Assembly: GCA_020629635.1 (NCBI GenBank)
Contig: JAHDCX010000019.1
Span: 1 to 59,425 of the forward strand
Length of the DNA: 59,425 bases
Direction of reading: 5' to 3'
From: Acidimicrobiales bacterium
GTDB lineage: Bacteria; Actinomycetota; Acidimicrobiia; Acidimicrobiales; SHLQ01
The notes beneath the pieces were generated by a model, which worked only from the letters and a program-made list of their open reading frames with translations, searched no databases and was not told the origin of the DNA. The position numbers were made by a program, and so were the translations under genes. Positions 18,356-27,934 of the stretch are shown piece by piece; within the stretch, counting starts at the first letter, position 1; every line of letters begins with the position of its first letter.

Positions 18356-21300
18356 ATGCGTGCGGAGGAGACAACCACTCGAAGCGCTCGAGTCGGTCGG
18401 CGGTGGGCCGTCGAGATCCACCGCGCGGTGCGCGTACTCCAAGCGGACGACCCCCTCGCCGAGGTGACCGTCCTGGTTCCGTCGAACACTGCCGGGCTGT
18501 CGATTCGGCGACTCATCGGTGCCGGAACATTCGACGAAGCGGACGCGCCGGTGGCCGGCATCATCAACGTGTCGTTCGCCACCCCCTTCCAGTTGGCGGC
18601 CACGCTTGCGGCGCCGACGCTTGCGTCGTCGGGCCAGCGGCCGCTCACCACCGCCGTTCTCGCCGCAGCGACACGGCACGTCCTTCGCGCAGAGGGAAAC
18701 CGGTTCGCGTCGGTGGCCGGCCACGTCGCCACGGAGATGGCCATCGTGCGGGCCTACGCCGAGCTTTCCCAGCTCGCCCCGGATCGGCTGCAGCGGCTCG
18801 CCGAACACGGGTCACCGCGGACGATCGATCTCGTCGCGTTGGTGCGAGCGATCGGCGAGCATCTCCGCTCGATCGACGGAGGCCTCCACGACGAGGCCGC
18901 GGTCTTCGCCGCGGCGACCTCGGTTCTTCGAGCAGGCGGAGCCGCCACGAACCCGTCGCTGCGAGTCGTCTTTGCCGATCCGCTCGATGCCGGGCCGGCG
19001 GGACGTCCGTTCCTTCGGGCCCTCGCCTCGGTCGCCGATCACCACGATGTCGTCGCCGTGACCGGCGACGCCGCTGTCGATCGCGACACGTGGCGCTGGG
19101 TCCACGATCGGGGTCCCCGAGACCGGCCCGATTCGAGCGTGCTGTCGCTGCAGTCCGAACCCCGCGCCGAGCTCCCGCTGCCAGACACGATGATCCCTGC
19201 GGCCGACGCCGACGACGAGTGTCGAGTCGTCGTCCGCCGAGTCATCGAACGCCTCACCGCCGGCACGCCAGCGCACCGGATCGCCGTGTTCCATCCGATC
19301 GCGGATCCCTATGCGCGGACGCTGCGCGAGCACTTCGAGGCCGCCCGGGTGCCCACGGCCGGGCCGGATCATCGCACGCTCGCCGACTCGATGGTCGGGC
19401 GTCTTCTGCGTCGATTGATCGACATCGCCGCCACGTCGTCGGAGGATCGTCGGGCATCGTTCGACCGCGCAACGGTCCTCGCCCTCGTCGAGTCGGGCCC
19501 CTTGCGCGGGCCCGATGGCCGAAGGCTCCGCGCCGGGTCCTGGGAGTCGATCTCGCGCCAAGCCGGCGTCGTCGGCGGCCTCGACGACTGGCGAATCAAA
19601 CTCACGAGATTCGCCGATGTGCGGACCAACGAGATCGACGATCCCCGCAACGAGGATCGCAGCACGGGGTGGATCGACGCACGACGCCGAGAACGAGCAG
19701 GTTCGCTCGCGATGCTCGAGTTCGTCGAGTTCCTTCACGAAGCCACGAGCCCTGACCAGCTCGGCTCCACCTGGCGCTCGCGTGCGGACTGGGCGACCGG
19801 CATGCTCGACCAGCTGTTACCGCCGGTCAATCGACGCACCGCCTGGCCCGAACAAGAGGTCGTCGCCGCGGAGCGGATCGAGGTCCTCCTCGGACGGGTG
19901 TCCGTCCTCGACACCGTCGACGCCGACGGCGACCTCGCCGCCTTCATCCGCGCGGTCGATCTCGAACTCGATGGTCCGGCCGGCAGCCGGGGCCGATTCG
20001 GCAGCGGCGTGCACGTCGGTCCGCTGGCCGGTTCGATCGGACTCGACTTCGACCACGTCTTCATCGTCGGCCTCGCCGAAGGAACCCATCCACGCCCGAT
20101 CCGAGAAGACACCCTCCTCCCTGACGACCAGCGAGCGCTCGTCGAACCCGACCTCGCCCGACGGTCGGAACGCCTGCTGCTCGAGCGACGACGACATCTC
20201 CACGCGGTGGCGGCCGGCACCGTCTCGACGACCGTCGTCGCCCCGATGGGCGACGCCCGCAACGGACGTGAACGCACCGTCTCCCGCTGGTGGTTGGAGG
20301 CATTGCGAGGAGGTGGCGCCGCCGAGACCGTCACCACCCAGGACTGGAGGTCGGTCGAGGTCGAGGGTCTCGAACCGGTGCGGTCCTTCAGCTCGTCCCT
20401 GATCGACTCGGCCCGACGCGGCACGGCGATGAGCAAGCCCGACGCCGTCGTGGCCGACGTCCTCTCCCGCGGTGGCGCGGCCGTCGACGAAGCCGACTGT
20501 GTTGCGGTCGTCGGTCGGGGCATCGCAACCCTGCGCGGCCGCACGGCCCCGTTCGGGCGGCACAATGGCCACGTCCCGTCCGTCGACTCCCTGTCCGTTG
20601 CGGGATCGGTCGTCTCGGCGAGCCGCCTCGAAACGTGGGCTCAATGCCCCCGCCGCTATCTCTTCGGCTACGTCCTGGGACTCGGCGTCATCGAGGCCCC
20701 CGACGTGGTCACCGAGATCTCCGCACTCGAGCGGGGCTCGCTCGTGCACGCCGTCCTCGAACGCTTCATTGCTGACGCACTCCCGGGCGCTCCGCATTCG
20801 CTCGCCCGTCCGGACACGCCGTGGTCCGAAGCCGATCGCCTCCGTCTCCTCGCCCACGCCGACGATTGCTTCGACGAGTGGGAGGCCAACGGCCTGACCG
20901 GTCGACCGCTGCTGTGGGCGATCGAGAAGGAACGCCTTCGCAACGACCTGATCCGATTCCTCGAACGGGACCACGAGCTGCGCTCACTGCACGACATGAC
21001 CCCCGCCGCAGTCGAGCTCGCAATCGGCTTCGACACCCCCGACGGCTCGTCGACCGACCCGGCCGTCTTCGAACTCGACGACGGCCGGACCGTGCGCTTT
21101 CGGGGATTCGCCGATCGAATCGACCGTCGCGCGGCCGACGGCTCGCCGATCGTCATCGACTACAAAACCGGCAGCGCAAAGCTCGATCGCAAGAAGGCAC
21201 AGACCCGCCTCGGCGAGGACCCGGTCGCGGGCGGGACCAAGCTGCAGTTGGGCGTGTACGCCCAAGCCGCGATGCAGCACTACGGCACGAATCGCGCCGA

Positions 21301-21613
21301 CGCGCACTACTTCTACGTCTCGGGCCGCGGCGGCTTCGAAACGGCCGGCTATCCCTTCACCTCCGCGGAGCGGCGTCGCTTCGTCGACGCCCTGACCGTC
21401 ATCGTCGACGGCATCGGCGACGGGCTCTTCCCCCCGAACCCCGGCAACTGGGGCTCGTTTCGTAGCACGTTCGAGAACTGCTTCTACTGCGATTTCGATC
21501 CGATCTGCTCACACGATCGTCTCCTCGAACATGACCGGGCCGTGGCCGACGAACGGCTCAGTGGCTGGAACTGGATGAAGGACCCCGAGCCGTTCGAAGG
21601 AGGGGAGTGGTGA
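18356..21613 (+). CDS. AddB-like PD-(D/E)XK nuclease, subunit of a RecBCD/AddAB-type complex
   Basis: 1085 residues. The N-terminal half is helicase-like in layout (VTVLVPSNTAGLSIRRL; LDFDHVFIVGLAEGTHP) but no Walker A GxGxGKT is visible, so this subunit probably does not hydrolyse ATP. The C-terminal third is a RecB-family nuclease: SRLETWAQCPRRYLFGY, ERGSLVHAVLERFI and the catalytic IVIDYKTG. The Cys of AQCPRRY plus the terminal CFYCDFDPIC are the four ligands expected for an AddB-type Fe-S cluster. It would resect double-strand breaks together with the next gene product. Its stop overlaps the following start (GTGA), indicating translational coupling. Confidence 0.85.
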   Translation: MRAEETTTRSARVGRRWAVEIHRAVRVLQADDPLAEVTVLVPSNTAGLSIRRLIGAGTFDEADAPVAGIINVSFATPFQLAATLAAPTLASSGQRPLTTAVLAAATRHVLRAEGNRFASVAGHVATEMAIVRAYAELSQLAPDRLQRLAEHGSPRTIDLVALVRAIGEHLRSIDGGLHDEAAVFAAATSVLRAGGAATNPSLRVVFADPLDAGPAGRPFLRALASVADHHDVVAVTGDAAVDRDTWRWVHDRGPRDRPDSSVLSLQSEPRAELPLPDTMIPAADADDECRVVVRRVIERLTAGTPAHRIAVFHPIADPYARTLREHFEAARVPTAGPDHRTLADSMVGRLLRRLIDIAATSSEDRRASFDRATVLALVESGPLRGPDGRRLRAGSWESISRQAGVVGGLDDWRIKLTRFADVRTNEIDDPRNEDRSTGWIDARRRERAGSLAMLEFVEFLHEATSPDQLGSTWRSRADWATGMLDQLLPPVNRRTAWPEQEVVAAERIEVLLGRVSVLDTVDADGDLAAFIRAVDLELDGPAGSRGRFGSGVHVGPLAGSIGLDFDHVFIVGLAEGTHPRPIREDTLLPDDQRALVEPDLARRSERLLLERRRHLHAVAAGTVSTTVVAPMGDARNGRERTVSRWWLEALRGGGAAETVTTQDWRSVEVEGLEPVRSFSSSLIDSARRGTAMSKPDAVVADVLSRGGAAVDEADCVAVVGRGIATLRGRTAPFGRHNGHVPSVDSLSVAGSVVSASRLETWAQCPRRYLFGYVLGLGVIEAPDVVTEISALERGSLVHAVLERFIADALPGAPHSLARPDTPWSEADRLRLLAHADDCFDEWEANGLTGRPLLWAIEKERLRNDLIRFLERDHELRSLHDMTPAAVELAIGFDTPDGSSTDPAVFELDDGRTVRFRGFADRIDRRAADGSPIVIDYKTGSAKLDRKKAQTRLGEDPVAGGTKLQLGVYAQAAMQHYGTNRADAHYFYVSGRGGFETAGYPFTSAERRRFVDALTVIVDGIGDGLFPPNPGNWGSFRSTFENCFYCDFDPICSHDRLLEHDRAVADERLSGWNWMKDPEPFEGGEW

Positions 21614-24600
21614 CCACACGTTCCGCCGAACCCGTCGACCAGCAGGCGCGCGACATCATCAGTGGTCCCGCAGATCTTCACCGCACCCTCTTCGTCGAGG
21701 CCGGCGCCGGTAGCGGCAAGACGCGGGCCCTCGTCGATCGAATCGTGCAGCTCGTCCTCACCGACGATGACGCTCAGCGCTGTCGACTGGCCTCGATCGC
21801 CGCGATCACGTTCACCGAAGCCGCGGCATCCGAGCTGCGAGAGCGGATCCGAATCCGTTTCGAGGCCCGTCTTCGAGACGCTCGCGAAGCTGGGGATGTC
21901 ATCACCGAGACTCGTTGCCTCGAAGCCCTCGACGACGCCGACGTGGCGGCCGTGTCGACCCTCCACGCCTTCGCCCAGCGGCTGCTCTCGGAGTATCCGG
22001 TCGAGGTCGGGATCCCGCCGCGCGTGGAGGTGGTCGACGAGGTACAGAGCCAGATCGAGTTCGACGATCGTTGGTCGGCGTTCATCGATGGCCTCTTCGA
22101 CGATGTCGACCTCGAGGCGCTGATCGTTCGGAGCGCCCTGCTCGGGGTCGGGATCGGGGACAAGCGGTCGCAGTTCCGTCAGCTCGCCCAGGTCTTCGAC
22201 GACAACTGGGATCGGCTCGTCGACCTTCCTGAGCGTTCGATGCGGCCGCGGTCTGTCGATTGGATCCCGCTGCTCGACGCGATCGAGAACTTCGTCGACC
22301 AGGCGGACGACTGCGTGGACCCGACCGACCACCTCCTCGCACGGATGCACAGCATCGAGCTCCGCACGCTTCGTGAAGGGACCGAGCACGATCGGGTACG
22401 CGGGCTCGAGGTGGTCACCAAGTGGAAGTTCGGGCGGTGTGGTCGCAAGGCGAGTTGGCGCAGCGACATCGCCGAGATTCGAGAGCTCGGTGAGGTCATC
22501 GTCGAACGCGCCGCGTCCATCCGCGCCGAGCTCGTCAACGAGACGATTCGGCTCTTGGCCGACCGGATCGCCCGATTCACCGTCACGTCCGCCCAGGCCC
22601 GCCGCGCCGAAGGGCGTCTCGAGTTCCACGATCTTCTCGTGCTGGCACGACAGCTTCTTCGGGATTCGGTCGAAGCGCGCCGAGCGCTGTCGTCCCGCTA
22701 TCGGGTCCTCATGCTCGACGAATTCCAGGACACCGATCCGATCCAAACCGAACTTGCCTTCTGGCTGACCGACGTGGTCACCGACGAGACGGCGGAGAAC
22801 CGCGACGCCGGGGCCCTTCAACCGGCCGAAGGGCGACTCTTCATGGTTGGAGACCCGAAGCAGTCGATCTATCGCTTCCGCCGCGCCGACATCGATCTCT
22901 TCCTGCGAACCCGCAATCAGTTCGAGGACGGCCGCCTCGAGCTCGTGACGAACTTTCGGACCGTCCCCGAGGTGATCGACTTCGTCAATGCGTTCTTCGC
23001 CAGGCTCATGCCGACGGAGACCCCGACCCAACCGGCTTACACCGCACTCGTCGCCCACCGGCAGGGCGATGTCGATCATCGGCCGGTCGTCTTCGGCTCC
23101 GGAGTGGAAGGACCGGCAGGGGAGACTCGCGCGGCCGAAGCGGACTCGGTAGCGGCGCTCATCGCCGACATCCGAGCCGCCCCCGAGCGCTGGCGGGTGA
23201 CCGATCCAGCGACCGGCGACTGGCGGCTCCCAAGGCTTGCCGACATCGCCATCCTGCTCCCGACCCGCACCTCGCTTCCGCAGTTGACCGCTGCGCTCGA
23301 CCGCCATGGACTCGCCCACAAGGCCGACACCGGCACGCTCGTGTACGAGACGCAGGAGGTTCGCGACGTCGTGGCCGCAATGCACGCGATCGACGATGCC
23401 TCTGACCAGATTCATCTGGTGGCGGCCCTTCGGTCGCCGCTGTATGGCTGCACCGACGCAGACCTGGTGCGTTGGCGTGAGATCGGTGGAGCGTTTGACC
23501 ATCGATCGGGTGTGCCACCCGAGGGCGCGGACTCGCCGGTGGCCGAGGCCATGGAGCATCTGGCGTCGCTCGCCGCCGACCGGTGGTGGCGTGAACCGAG
23601 TCAACTCGTCCAACAATTGATCGACGACCGTCTGGCGCTCGCGATCGCCGCGGCGGACACTCGACCACGCGATACGTGGCGGCGACTTCGGTACGTCGTC
23701 GATCAGGCGAGGGCGTTTGCCGAGGCCGGTGGCGGCGACCTTCGAGCGTGGCTTCGATGGGTGCAGCTCCAGGGTGCCGATGGCTCCAGAGCGCACGAGC
23801 CGATGCTTCCCGAACCCGATGACGACGCCGTGCGAATCCTGACGATCCACGGGTCGAAGGGTCTCGAGTTCCCGATCACGATCGTGTCCGGACTGACCAC
23901 CCGAACCGACGCCGCTCGTCCGGGTCTGGCGGTCCGATGGGTGGAGGAGGCCGAGCTGCCAGAGGTCTCATTCACATCGTCGACACGGACCGACCGATTC
24001 GATGCGTTCGACGACCTCGAGGCGCAGATGGATCACGAGGAAAAGCGGCGACTGCTCTACGTCGGTCTGACACGGGCACGCGATCACCTGCTCGTGAGTG
24101 CCTTCCACCCGCTGACGGCACGCGGCGAGCCGTTCTCATCCCATGGGGCCGACGTGGCCGCGTTCGCCGATTCGCTCGATCCGGGTGAGCGGCTCGTCCG
24201 ACGAGTCGCCGGGTCCGACGGCGACGGGCGTACGAATCTCGAGGGTCTGCACGGCATCCCCGAAGAACGACCACCCGTCCAACCCAGCCTGTTCGACGAC
24301 GTGGCGCCGATCGACACGTCGCCCAGCCAGAGAACGCTCGACGTGCGCGAAACTCCGCCGCAGGATTCGGCGATCCATGCGTTGGCCGACGGACTGCTGC
24401 CGACGGTGTCGATCGACCGGTTCGACCGTGACCGCGATGCGATCGTGCGCGCCGCCGGAGGCCCGCCCGCCTTCTCGGCCACCACCATCGCCGCCCGCGG
24501 GCACCAGCCCGACCGAGACGACGACGAACCCCAGGACGACTACGACGACACCGCCGAGGCCCTACCGCCGCAGACCTTCCGGCGCGGTCGCGCCGGTACG

Positions 24601-25125
24601 GCGATCGGCACGGCCGTTCACGACGTCCTCCAACACATCGATCTCCGCGCCCCCGAGACGTCCGACATTGCATCGCTCGCCCGCGCCGCCGCCTGGAACG
24701 AGTCGGTTCCGGGTGAGGTGAGGACGATCGAAGCGTCGGTGCGCGCCGCACTCGACTCGCCAACGGTGGCGCAATGCCGGACGGCTCGACACTGGAAGGA
24801 GTGCTACGTCGCCGCGCCAGTGGATGGGCTCACGATCGAGGGATACGTCGATCTGCTCGTCGAGGCCGACGATGGACTCGTGGTTGTCGACTACAAGACG
24901 GATGCGGTGTCGAATGCTGCGGACATCGACGCAAAGCTCGCCCGATACGCCCTTCAGGGTGCGGCCTATGCGGTCGCCGTCGAGCGCTCGACGGGCCGCA
25001 GTGTGGTTGCCGTCGAGTTCGTCTTCGCTGCCGCATCGGGGGCGATCGTTCGCCGGATCGAAGACCTCGCCACCTCGATGGCTCGCGTTCGGGAGGCGGT
25101 CGCCGAATTACACTCGTCGCCATGA
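21607..25125 (+). CDS. AddA-like UvrD-family helicase with C-terminal RecB nuclease domain
   Basis: 1172 residues from GTG at 21607; the GTG at 21610 is the alternative. Walker A EAGAGSGKT spans 31-39. Motif II is DEFQDTDPIQ, motif IV LVTNFRT, motif V ILTIHGSKGLEFP and motif VI LLYVGLTRARDHL: a complete SF1A motor. The C-terminus carries the nuclease elements GTAVHDVLQHID, EGYVDLLVEADDGLVVVDYKTD and LQGAAYAVAVE. With the upstream gene this makes a two-nuclease, one-motor enzyme as in AddAB, for end processing at double-strand breaks. It overlaps both neighbours by a few bases. Confidence 0.9.
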   Translation: MVTTRSAEPVDQQARDIISGPADLHRTLFVEAGAGSGKTRALVDRIVQLVLTDDDAQRCRLASIAAITFTEAAASELRERIRIRFEARLRDAREAGDVITETRCLEALDDADVAAVSTLHAFAQRLLSEYPVEVGIPPRVEVVDEVQSQIEFDDRWSAFIDGLFDDVDLEALIVRSALLGVGIGDKRSQFRQLAQVFDDNWDRLVDLPERSMRPRSVDWIPLLDAIENFVDQADDCVDPTDHLLARMHSIELRTLREGTEHDRVRGLEVVTKWKFGRCGRKASWRSDIAEIRELGEVIVERAASIRAELVNETIRLLADRIARFTVTSAQARRAEGRLEFHDLLVLARQLLRDSVEARRALSSRYRVLMLDEFQDTDPIQTELAFWLTDVVTDETAENRDAGALQPAEGRLFMVGDPKQSIYRFRRADIDLFLRTRNQFEDGRLELVTNFRTVPEVIDFVNAFFARLMPTETPTQPAYTALVAHRQGDVDHRPVVFGSGVEGPAGETRAAEADSVAALIADIRAAPERWRVTDPATGDWRLPRLADIAILLPTRTSLPQLTAALDRHGLAHKADTGTLVYETQEVRDVVAAMHAIDDASDQIHLVAALRSPLYGCTDADLVRWREIGGAFDHRSGVPPEGADSPVAEAMEHLASLAADRWWREPSQLVQQLIDDRLALAIAAADTRPRDTWRRLRYVVDQARAFAEAGGGDLRAWLRWVQLQGADGSRAHEPMLPEPDDDAVRILTIHGSKGLEFPITIVSGLTTRTDAARPGLAVRWVEEAELPEVSFTSSTRTDRFDAFDDLEAQMDHEEKRRLLYVGLTRARDHLLVSAFHPLTARGEPFSSHGADVAAFADSLDPGERLVRRVAGSDGDGRTNLEGLHGIPEERPPVQPSLFDDVAPIDTSPSQRTLDVRETPPQDSAIHALADGLLPTVSIDRFDRDRDAIVRAAGGPPAFSATTIAARGHQPDRDDDEPQDDYDDTAEALPPQTFRRGRAGTAIGTAVHDVLQHIDLRAPETSDIASLARAAAWNESVPGEVRTIEASVRAALDSPTVAQCRTARHWKECYVAAPVDGLTIEGYVDLLVEADDGLVVVDYKTDAVSNAADIDAKLARYALQGAAYAVAVERSTGRSVVAVEFVFAAASGAIVRRIEDLATSMARVREAVAELHSSP

Positions 25126-25664
25126 GTGGCCAGATGGCAGACCTGATCGTGATCGACGATGTCGAATGGGCAATCGCCGAACCCGTTCCGGGAGTGCTCT
25201 TCGATCCGCGAGATCACGGTGTTCACCCGGTGATGATGCACACTGCCAACACCCGTGGTGCGCTCGCGCGGTTCCGAATCGACAACGGGCGCCTCCTACT
25301 CTCCGATCTGCAGGTCGGCGCTGACGAACAGCCGGCGTCGATCAACGGCGTCGAGCCGACGACAGACGAGCACGGAACGATCTGGACCTACCTCGATGTC
25401 GATCTGGCGATCGAGTGGACCGGTGACCTTCTGGCGGGTGCCGATCCGATTCCGGACCTCTACGTCCATGCGGGGATCCCGTCGGTGCATCACTACGAGC
25501 AAGTGCTCGCGCTCGACATCGAGGCAGGACAGGTCGTCGGGACCGAGGACCGGACCGAAGCCGTGGCTCAGTACCGGGCGTCTGATGACGATGACGAGGG
25601 AGCGTTCGAACGTCTGCTCCGCTCGATCCGGATGCGACTGCCCGGCGCAGACAACGACGTCTGA
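25122..25664 (+). CDS. Small protein of unknown function in the helicase-nuclease operon
   Basis: 180 residues. The ATG overlaps the TGA of the helicase gene (ATGA), so it is cotranslated with it. The sequence has no signal peptide or membrane helix and no family was recognised. It appears as a compact alpha/beta protein with IAEPVPGVLFDPRDHGVHPVMM and AGIPSVHHYEQVLALDIEAGQVV, and an acidic C-terminal tail. The tight coupling suggests an accessory or regulatory role for the nuclease complex, but it could be an unrelated passenger. Confidence 0.75.
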   Translation: MSGQMADLIVIDDVEWAIAEPVPGVLFDPRDHGVHPVMMHTANTRGALARFRIDNGRLLLSDLQVGADEQPASINGVEPTTDEHGTIWTYLDVDLAIEWTGDLLAGADPIPDLYVHAGIPSVHHYEQVLALDIEAGQVVGTEDRTEAVAQYRASDDDDEGAFERLLRSIRMRLPGADNDV

Positions 25665-25709
25665 TCCGGCGCGGACGCCGACGTCTGGACCGCAGCGAGC
25701 GGCGGTCGT

Positions 25710-26624
25710 TCAGCGAGCCGAGATGATGTTCACTTCGGTGATGATCGTGGCGTCGGCGGGGATCGCCCCCGACGGATCATCGATTCCCATCTCCGGGGGG
25801 ATCACGAGCCGAACGAGATCGCCGACCCGTCGCCCCAGGAGACCTTCGTCCCAGGCTTCGAGCACCTGCGGCGGATCCGACCCGATCGTCACGGGGACGG
25901 GTCGGCCGCCCGCCCACGACGAGTCGAACACCTCGCCGGTCGTCTGCAGCATCGCGACGTAGTGGACCTCGATGACGTCTCCGGGTTCGACGACAGCTCC
26001 GTCGCCCTCCTCGAGCACCGTGACCTCGAGCTCGGTGACCGGAGCGGGAGCGTTCTGGACGTCCGGGGGAGACACCACCGTGAGGAGGTCGACGACGAAC
26101 ACGAGGGCTGACCCAGCCGGAATGTCCGCACCGACAGCCTGGTCGCCGTAGGCGAGGCCCGACGGAATGCTCAGCAGGCGACGACCGCCTTCCTGCATCC
26201 CGTCGATCCCCTGATCCCAACCTTGGATCACCATCCCCGTGCCGAGGGTGAAGGAGAACGGTTCGCCTCGATCCCAGCTGGCGTCGAACTGGCCGCCGTC
26301 GGAATGACGGACGCCCACGTACTCCATCACGAGGAAGTCTCCGGCTGTCGCGGTTCGCCCATCACCCACGATCAGATCATCGATCACCAGCTCGGTTGGT
26401 GCCGGCCCTTCGGGAACCACCACATCGGGCTTCCCGCCGTCGGCGTCATCGTCTCCGGCGTCGGTCGAGGCTGCAGCCTCGGTGGTCGAGGTCTCCTCGG
26501 ACGAGGTATCGGCGGCGGTGGACTCGTCCTCCGAAGTTGTCGTCGGGTCCTCGCCAGACGAGGAACACGACGCGGCGAACGCAACGAGAACGGCGAGGAA
26601 GATGGCGAAGAGGCGGCGAGACAT
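25710..26624 (-). CDS. Lipoprotein with two FKBP-type peptidyl-prolyl isomerase domains
   Basis: 304 residues. The lipoprotein signal ends AFAASC with the anchored Cys at 20, followed by a Ser/Thr/Glu-rich linker to about 75. FKBP domain 1 (about 88-195) has the family signature, including GQFDASWDRGEPFSFTLG, VIQGWDQGIDGMQEGG and RRLLSIPSGLAYGDQAVG. Domain 2 (about 205-304) keeps GEVFDSSW, VLEAWDEGLLGRRVGD and RLVIPPEMG and is more divergent. Expected to assist folding of exported proteins at the outer membrane face, which may be relevant to the large Pro-containing surface proteins made nearby. TACCGT lies 8 nt before the ATG. Confidence 0.88.
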   Translation of the reverse strand: MSRRLFAIFLAVLVAFAASCSSSGEDPTTTSEDESTAADTSSEETSTTEAAASTDAGDDDADGGKPDVVVPEGPAPTELVIDDLIVGDGRTATAGDFLVMEYVGVRHSDGGQFDASWDRGEPFSFTLGTGMVIQGWDQGIDGMQEGGRRLLSIPSGLAYGDQAVGADIPAGSALVFVVDLLTVVSPPDVQNAPAPVTELEVTVLEEGDGAVVEPGDVIEVHYVAMLQTTGEVFDSSWAGGRPVPVTIGSDPPQVLEAWDEGLLGRRVGDLVRLVIPPEMGIDDPSGAIPADATIITEVNIISAR

Positions 26625-26662
26625 CGTCGATCACGGTAGAGACTCCTCGGACGTTCGAGGGG

Positions 26663-26668
26663 TATGGT
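26663..26668 (+). promoter_or_regulatory. -10 box of a leaderless promoter, glycosylase gene
   Basis: TATGGT followed by 8 nt and the ATG at 26677. A GGGG run in the spacer could instead serve as a weak ribosome-binding site for the ATG at 26698. Confidence 0.4.
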
Positions 26669-26676
26669 CCGGGGCG

Positions 26677-27891
26677 ATGCGAACAGGCGTGTGGAACATG
26701 TCGGCGGACGTCGCCAGGCGAGTCAGTCTCGGGGCTCAGGGATTTGCCGATCCTCGGCCGTCCGGGACGGTCGACCGGCGGCACCTGCGGCGGGTCATGG
26801 GGCGGATGAAAGTCCTGCAGCTCGACAGCGTTCCGGTGGTCATCCGAACCCAATACCTTCCGCTGCACTCCCGGCTCGGGCCCTACGACACCGACCTGCT
26901 CGACCGGATCGCCTACCACCACGACGAGTGGTTCGAGGCGTGGGCGCACGAGGCCTCGTTGCTGCCCGTCGAGTCCGAGCCATCGTTTCGATGGGCGAAG
27001 GAACGGGCGCGGCAGGGCTGGACCTGGAAGGGCCTTCACCGCTTGGCACAAGACGAACCCGGGTACATCCAGGCCGTGCTCGACGAGGTCCGAGAGCGGG
27101 GCGCCGTGAGCGGCGGCGACCTGAGCGACCCCCGCCCCATCGCGCAGCGGGGCGACGGTTGGTGGAATCGATCCCTCGGCGTGTCGGCGCTCGATTGGCT
27201 CTTCCGGATCGGCGAGATCGGGATACGTCGGACCCCGAGCTTCGAGCGGGTGTTCTCGCCGCTCGAAGACATCGTCCCTGCAGAGATTCGTGCCCAACCG
27301 ACCCCGGCCGAAGATGAGGCACAGCGCACGCTCACGCTCGAATCCGTGCGAGCGGTCGGCGTCGGCACCGTGCAGGACATCGCCGACATCTACCGGCTTC
27401 CGATCCGCGAGATTCGTTCTCGCCTCGTCGAGCTGGTCGAGAACGGCGACGTCGTCGACGCAACCGTCGCTGGCTGGGATGCTCCCGCGTTTGCCGACCC
27501 CGAAGCGAAGATCCCGCGCACGATCACCGGCTCGACGGTTCTGTCGCCGTTCGACCCGGTCGTCTGGAAGCGAGACCGGCTCGAACGGATCCACGGAATG
27601 GAGTATCGGATCGAGATCTACGTGCCGGCCGACAAGCGGCGCTGGGGCTACTACGTCCTTCCGGTGATGATCGACGGGCATGTGGTGGCGCGCGTCGACG
27701 TCAAGACCCACCGCGCGGAACGGCGGCTCGAGGTTCGAGCCGCGTGGGCCGAACCGGACTTCGGCCCCGAACATCTCGAGCCGACGGCGTCGGCGCTCGA
27801 TGATCTGACCCAACTGGTGGGGGCGGACGCGTGGACGGTCTGCGAGCAGGGGGACCTCGCGGCCCAGTTGGGGGACCTGGCGGGCAGGTAG
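26677..27891 (+). CDS. YcaQ-like DNA glycosylase (HTH_42 / winged-helix family)
   Basis: 404 residues, usual for the family. The N-terminus has ARRVSLGAQGF and the conserved VLQLDSVPVVIRTQYLPLHSR segment. The Gln-Leu-Asp at 48-50 corresponds to the Q-phi-D motif that marks the YcaQ-like subgroup rather than the Q-phi-Q AlkZ-like subgroup. Three winged-helix segments and a C-terminal beta-barrel (TVLSPFDPVVWKRDRLERI, RWGYYVLPVMIDGHVVARVD) follow. Such enzymes excise alkylated bases, with subgroups that unhook interstrand crosslinks. The gene stands alone between the FKBP lipoprotein and the second giant gene. Confidence 0.88.
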   Translation: MRTGVWNMSADVARRVSLGAQGFADPRPSGTVDRRHLRRVMGRMKVLQLDSVPVVIRTQYLPLHSRLGPYDTDLLDRIAYHHDEWFEAWAHEASLLPVESEPSFRWAKERARQGWTWKGLHRLAQDEPGYIQAVLDEVRERGAVSGGDLSDPRPIAQRGDGWWNRSLGVSALDWLFRIGEIGIRRTPSFERVFSPLEDIVPAEIRAQPTPAEDEAQRTLTLESVRAVGVGTVQDIADIYRLPIREIRSRLVELVENGDVVDATVAGWDAPAFADPEAKIPRTITGSTVLSPFDPVVWKRDRLERIHGMEYRIEIYVPADKRRWGYYVLPVMIDGHVVARVDVKTHRAERRLEVRAAWAEPDFGPEHLEPTASALDDLTQLVGADAWTVCEQGDLAAQLGDLAGR

Positions 27892-27900
27892 ATCGACGTG

Positions 27901-27913
27901 TTCACAATGTGAA
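27901..27913. promoter_or_regulatory. 13-bp palindrome upstream of the second giant gene
   Basis: TTCACAATGTGAA, two perfect 6-bp half-sites around one central A, 22 bp before the ATG at 27935 and 10 bp after the preceding stop codon. It has the symmetry of a repressor operator. No regulator is encoded beside it, and a short palindrome can arise by chance. Confidence 0.3.
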
Positions 27914-27934
27914 GTGATGGGCCGATGGGACTGA

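Noticed and set aside
21484-23850. A 788-codon minus-strand frame opposite the helicase gene
   Set aside because: The plus-strand frame has all SF1 helicase motifs; the minus frame has none and is a by-product of GC-rich codon bias.
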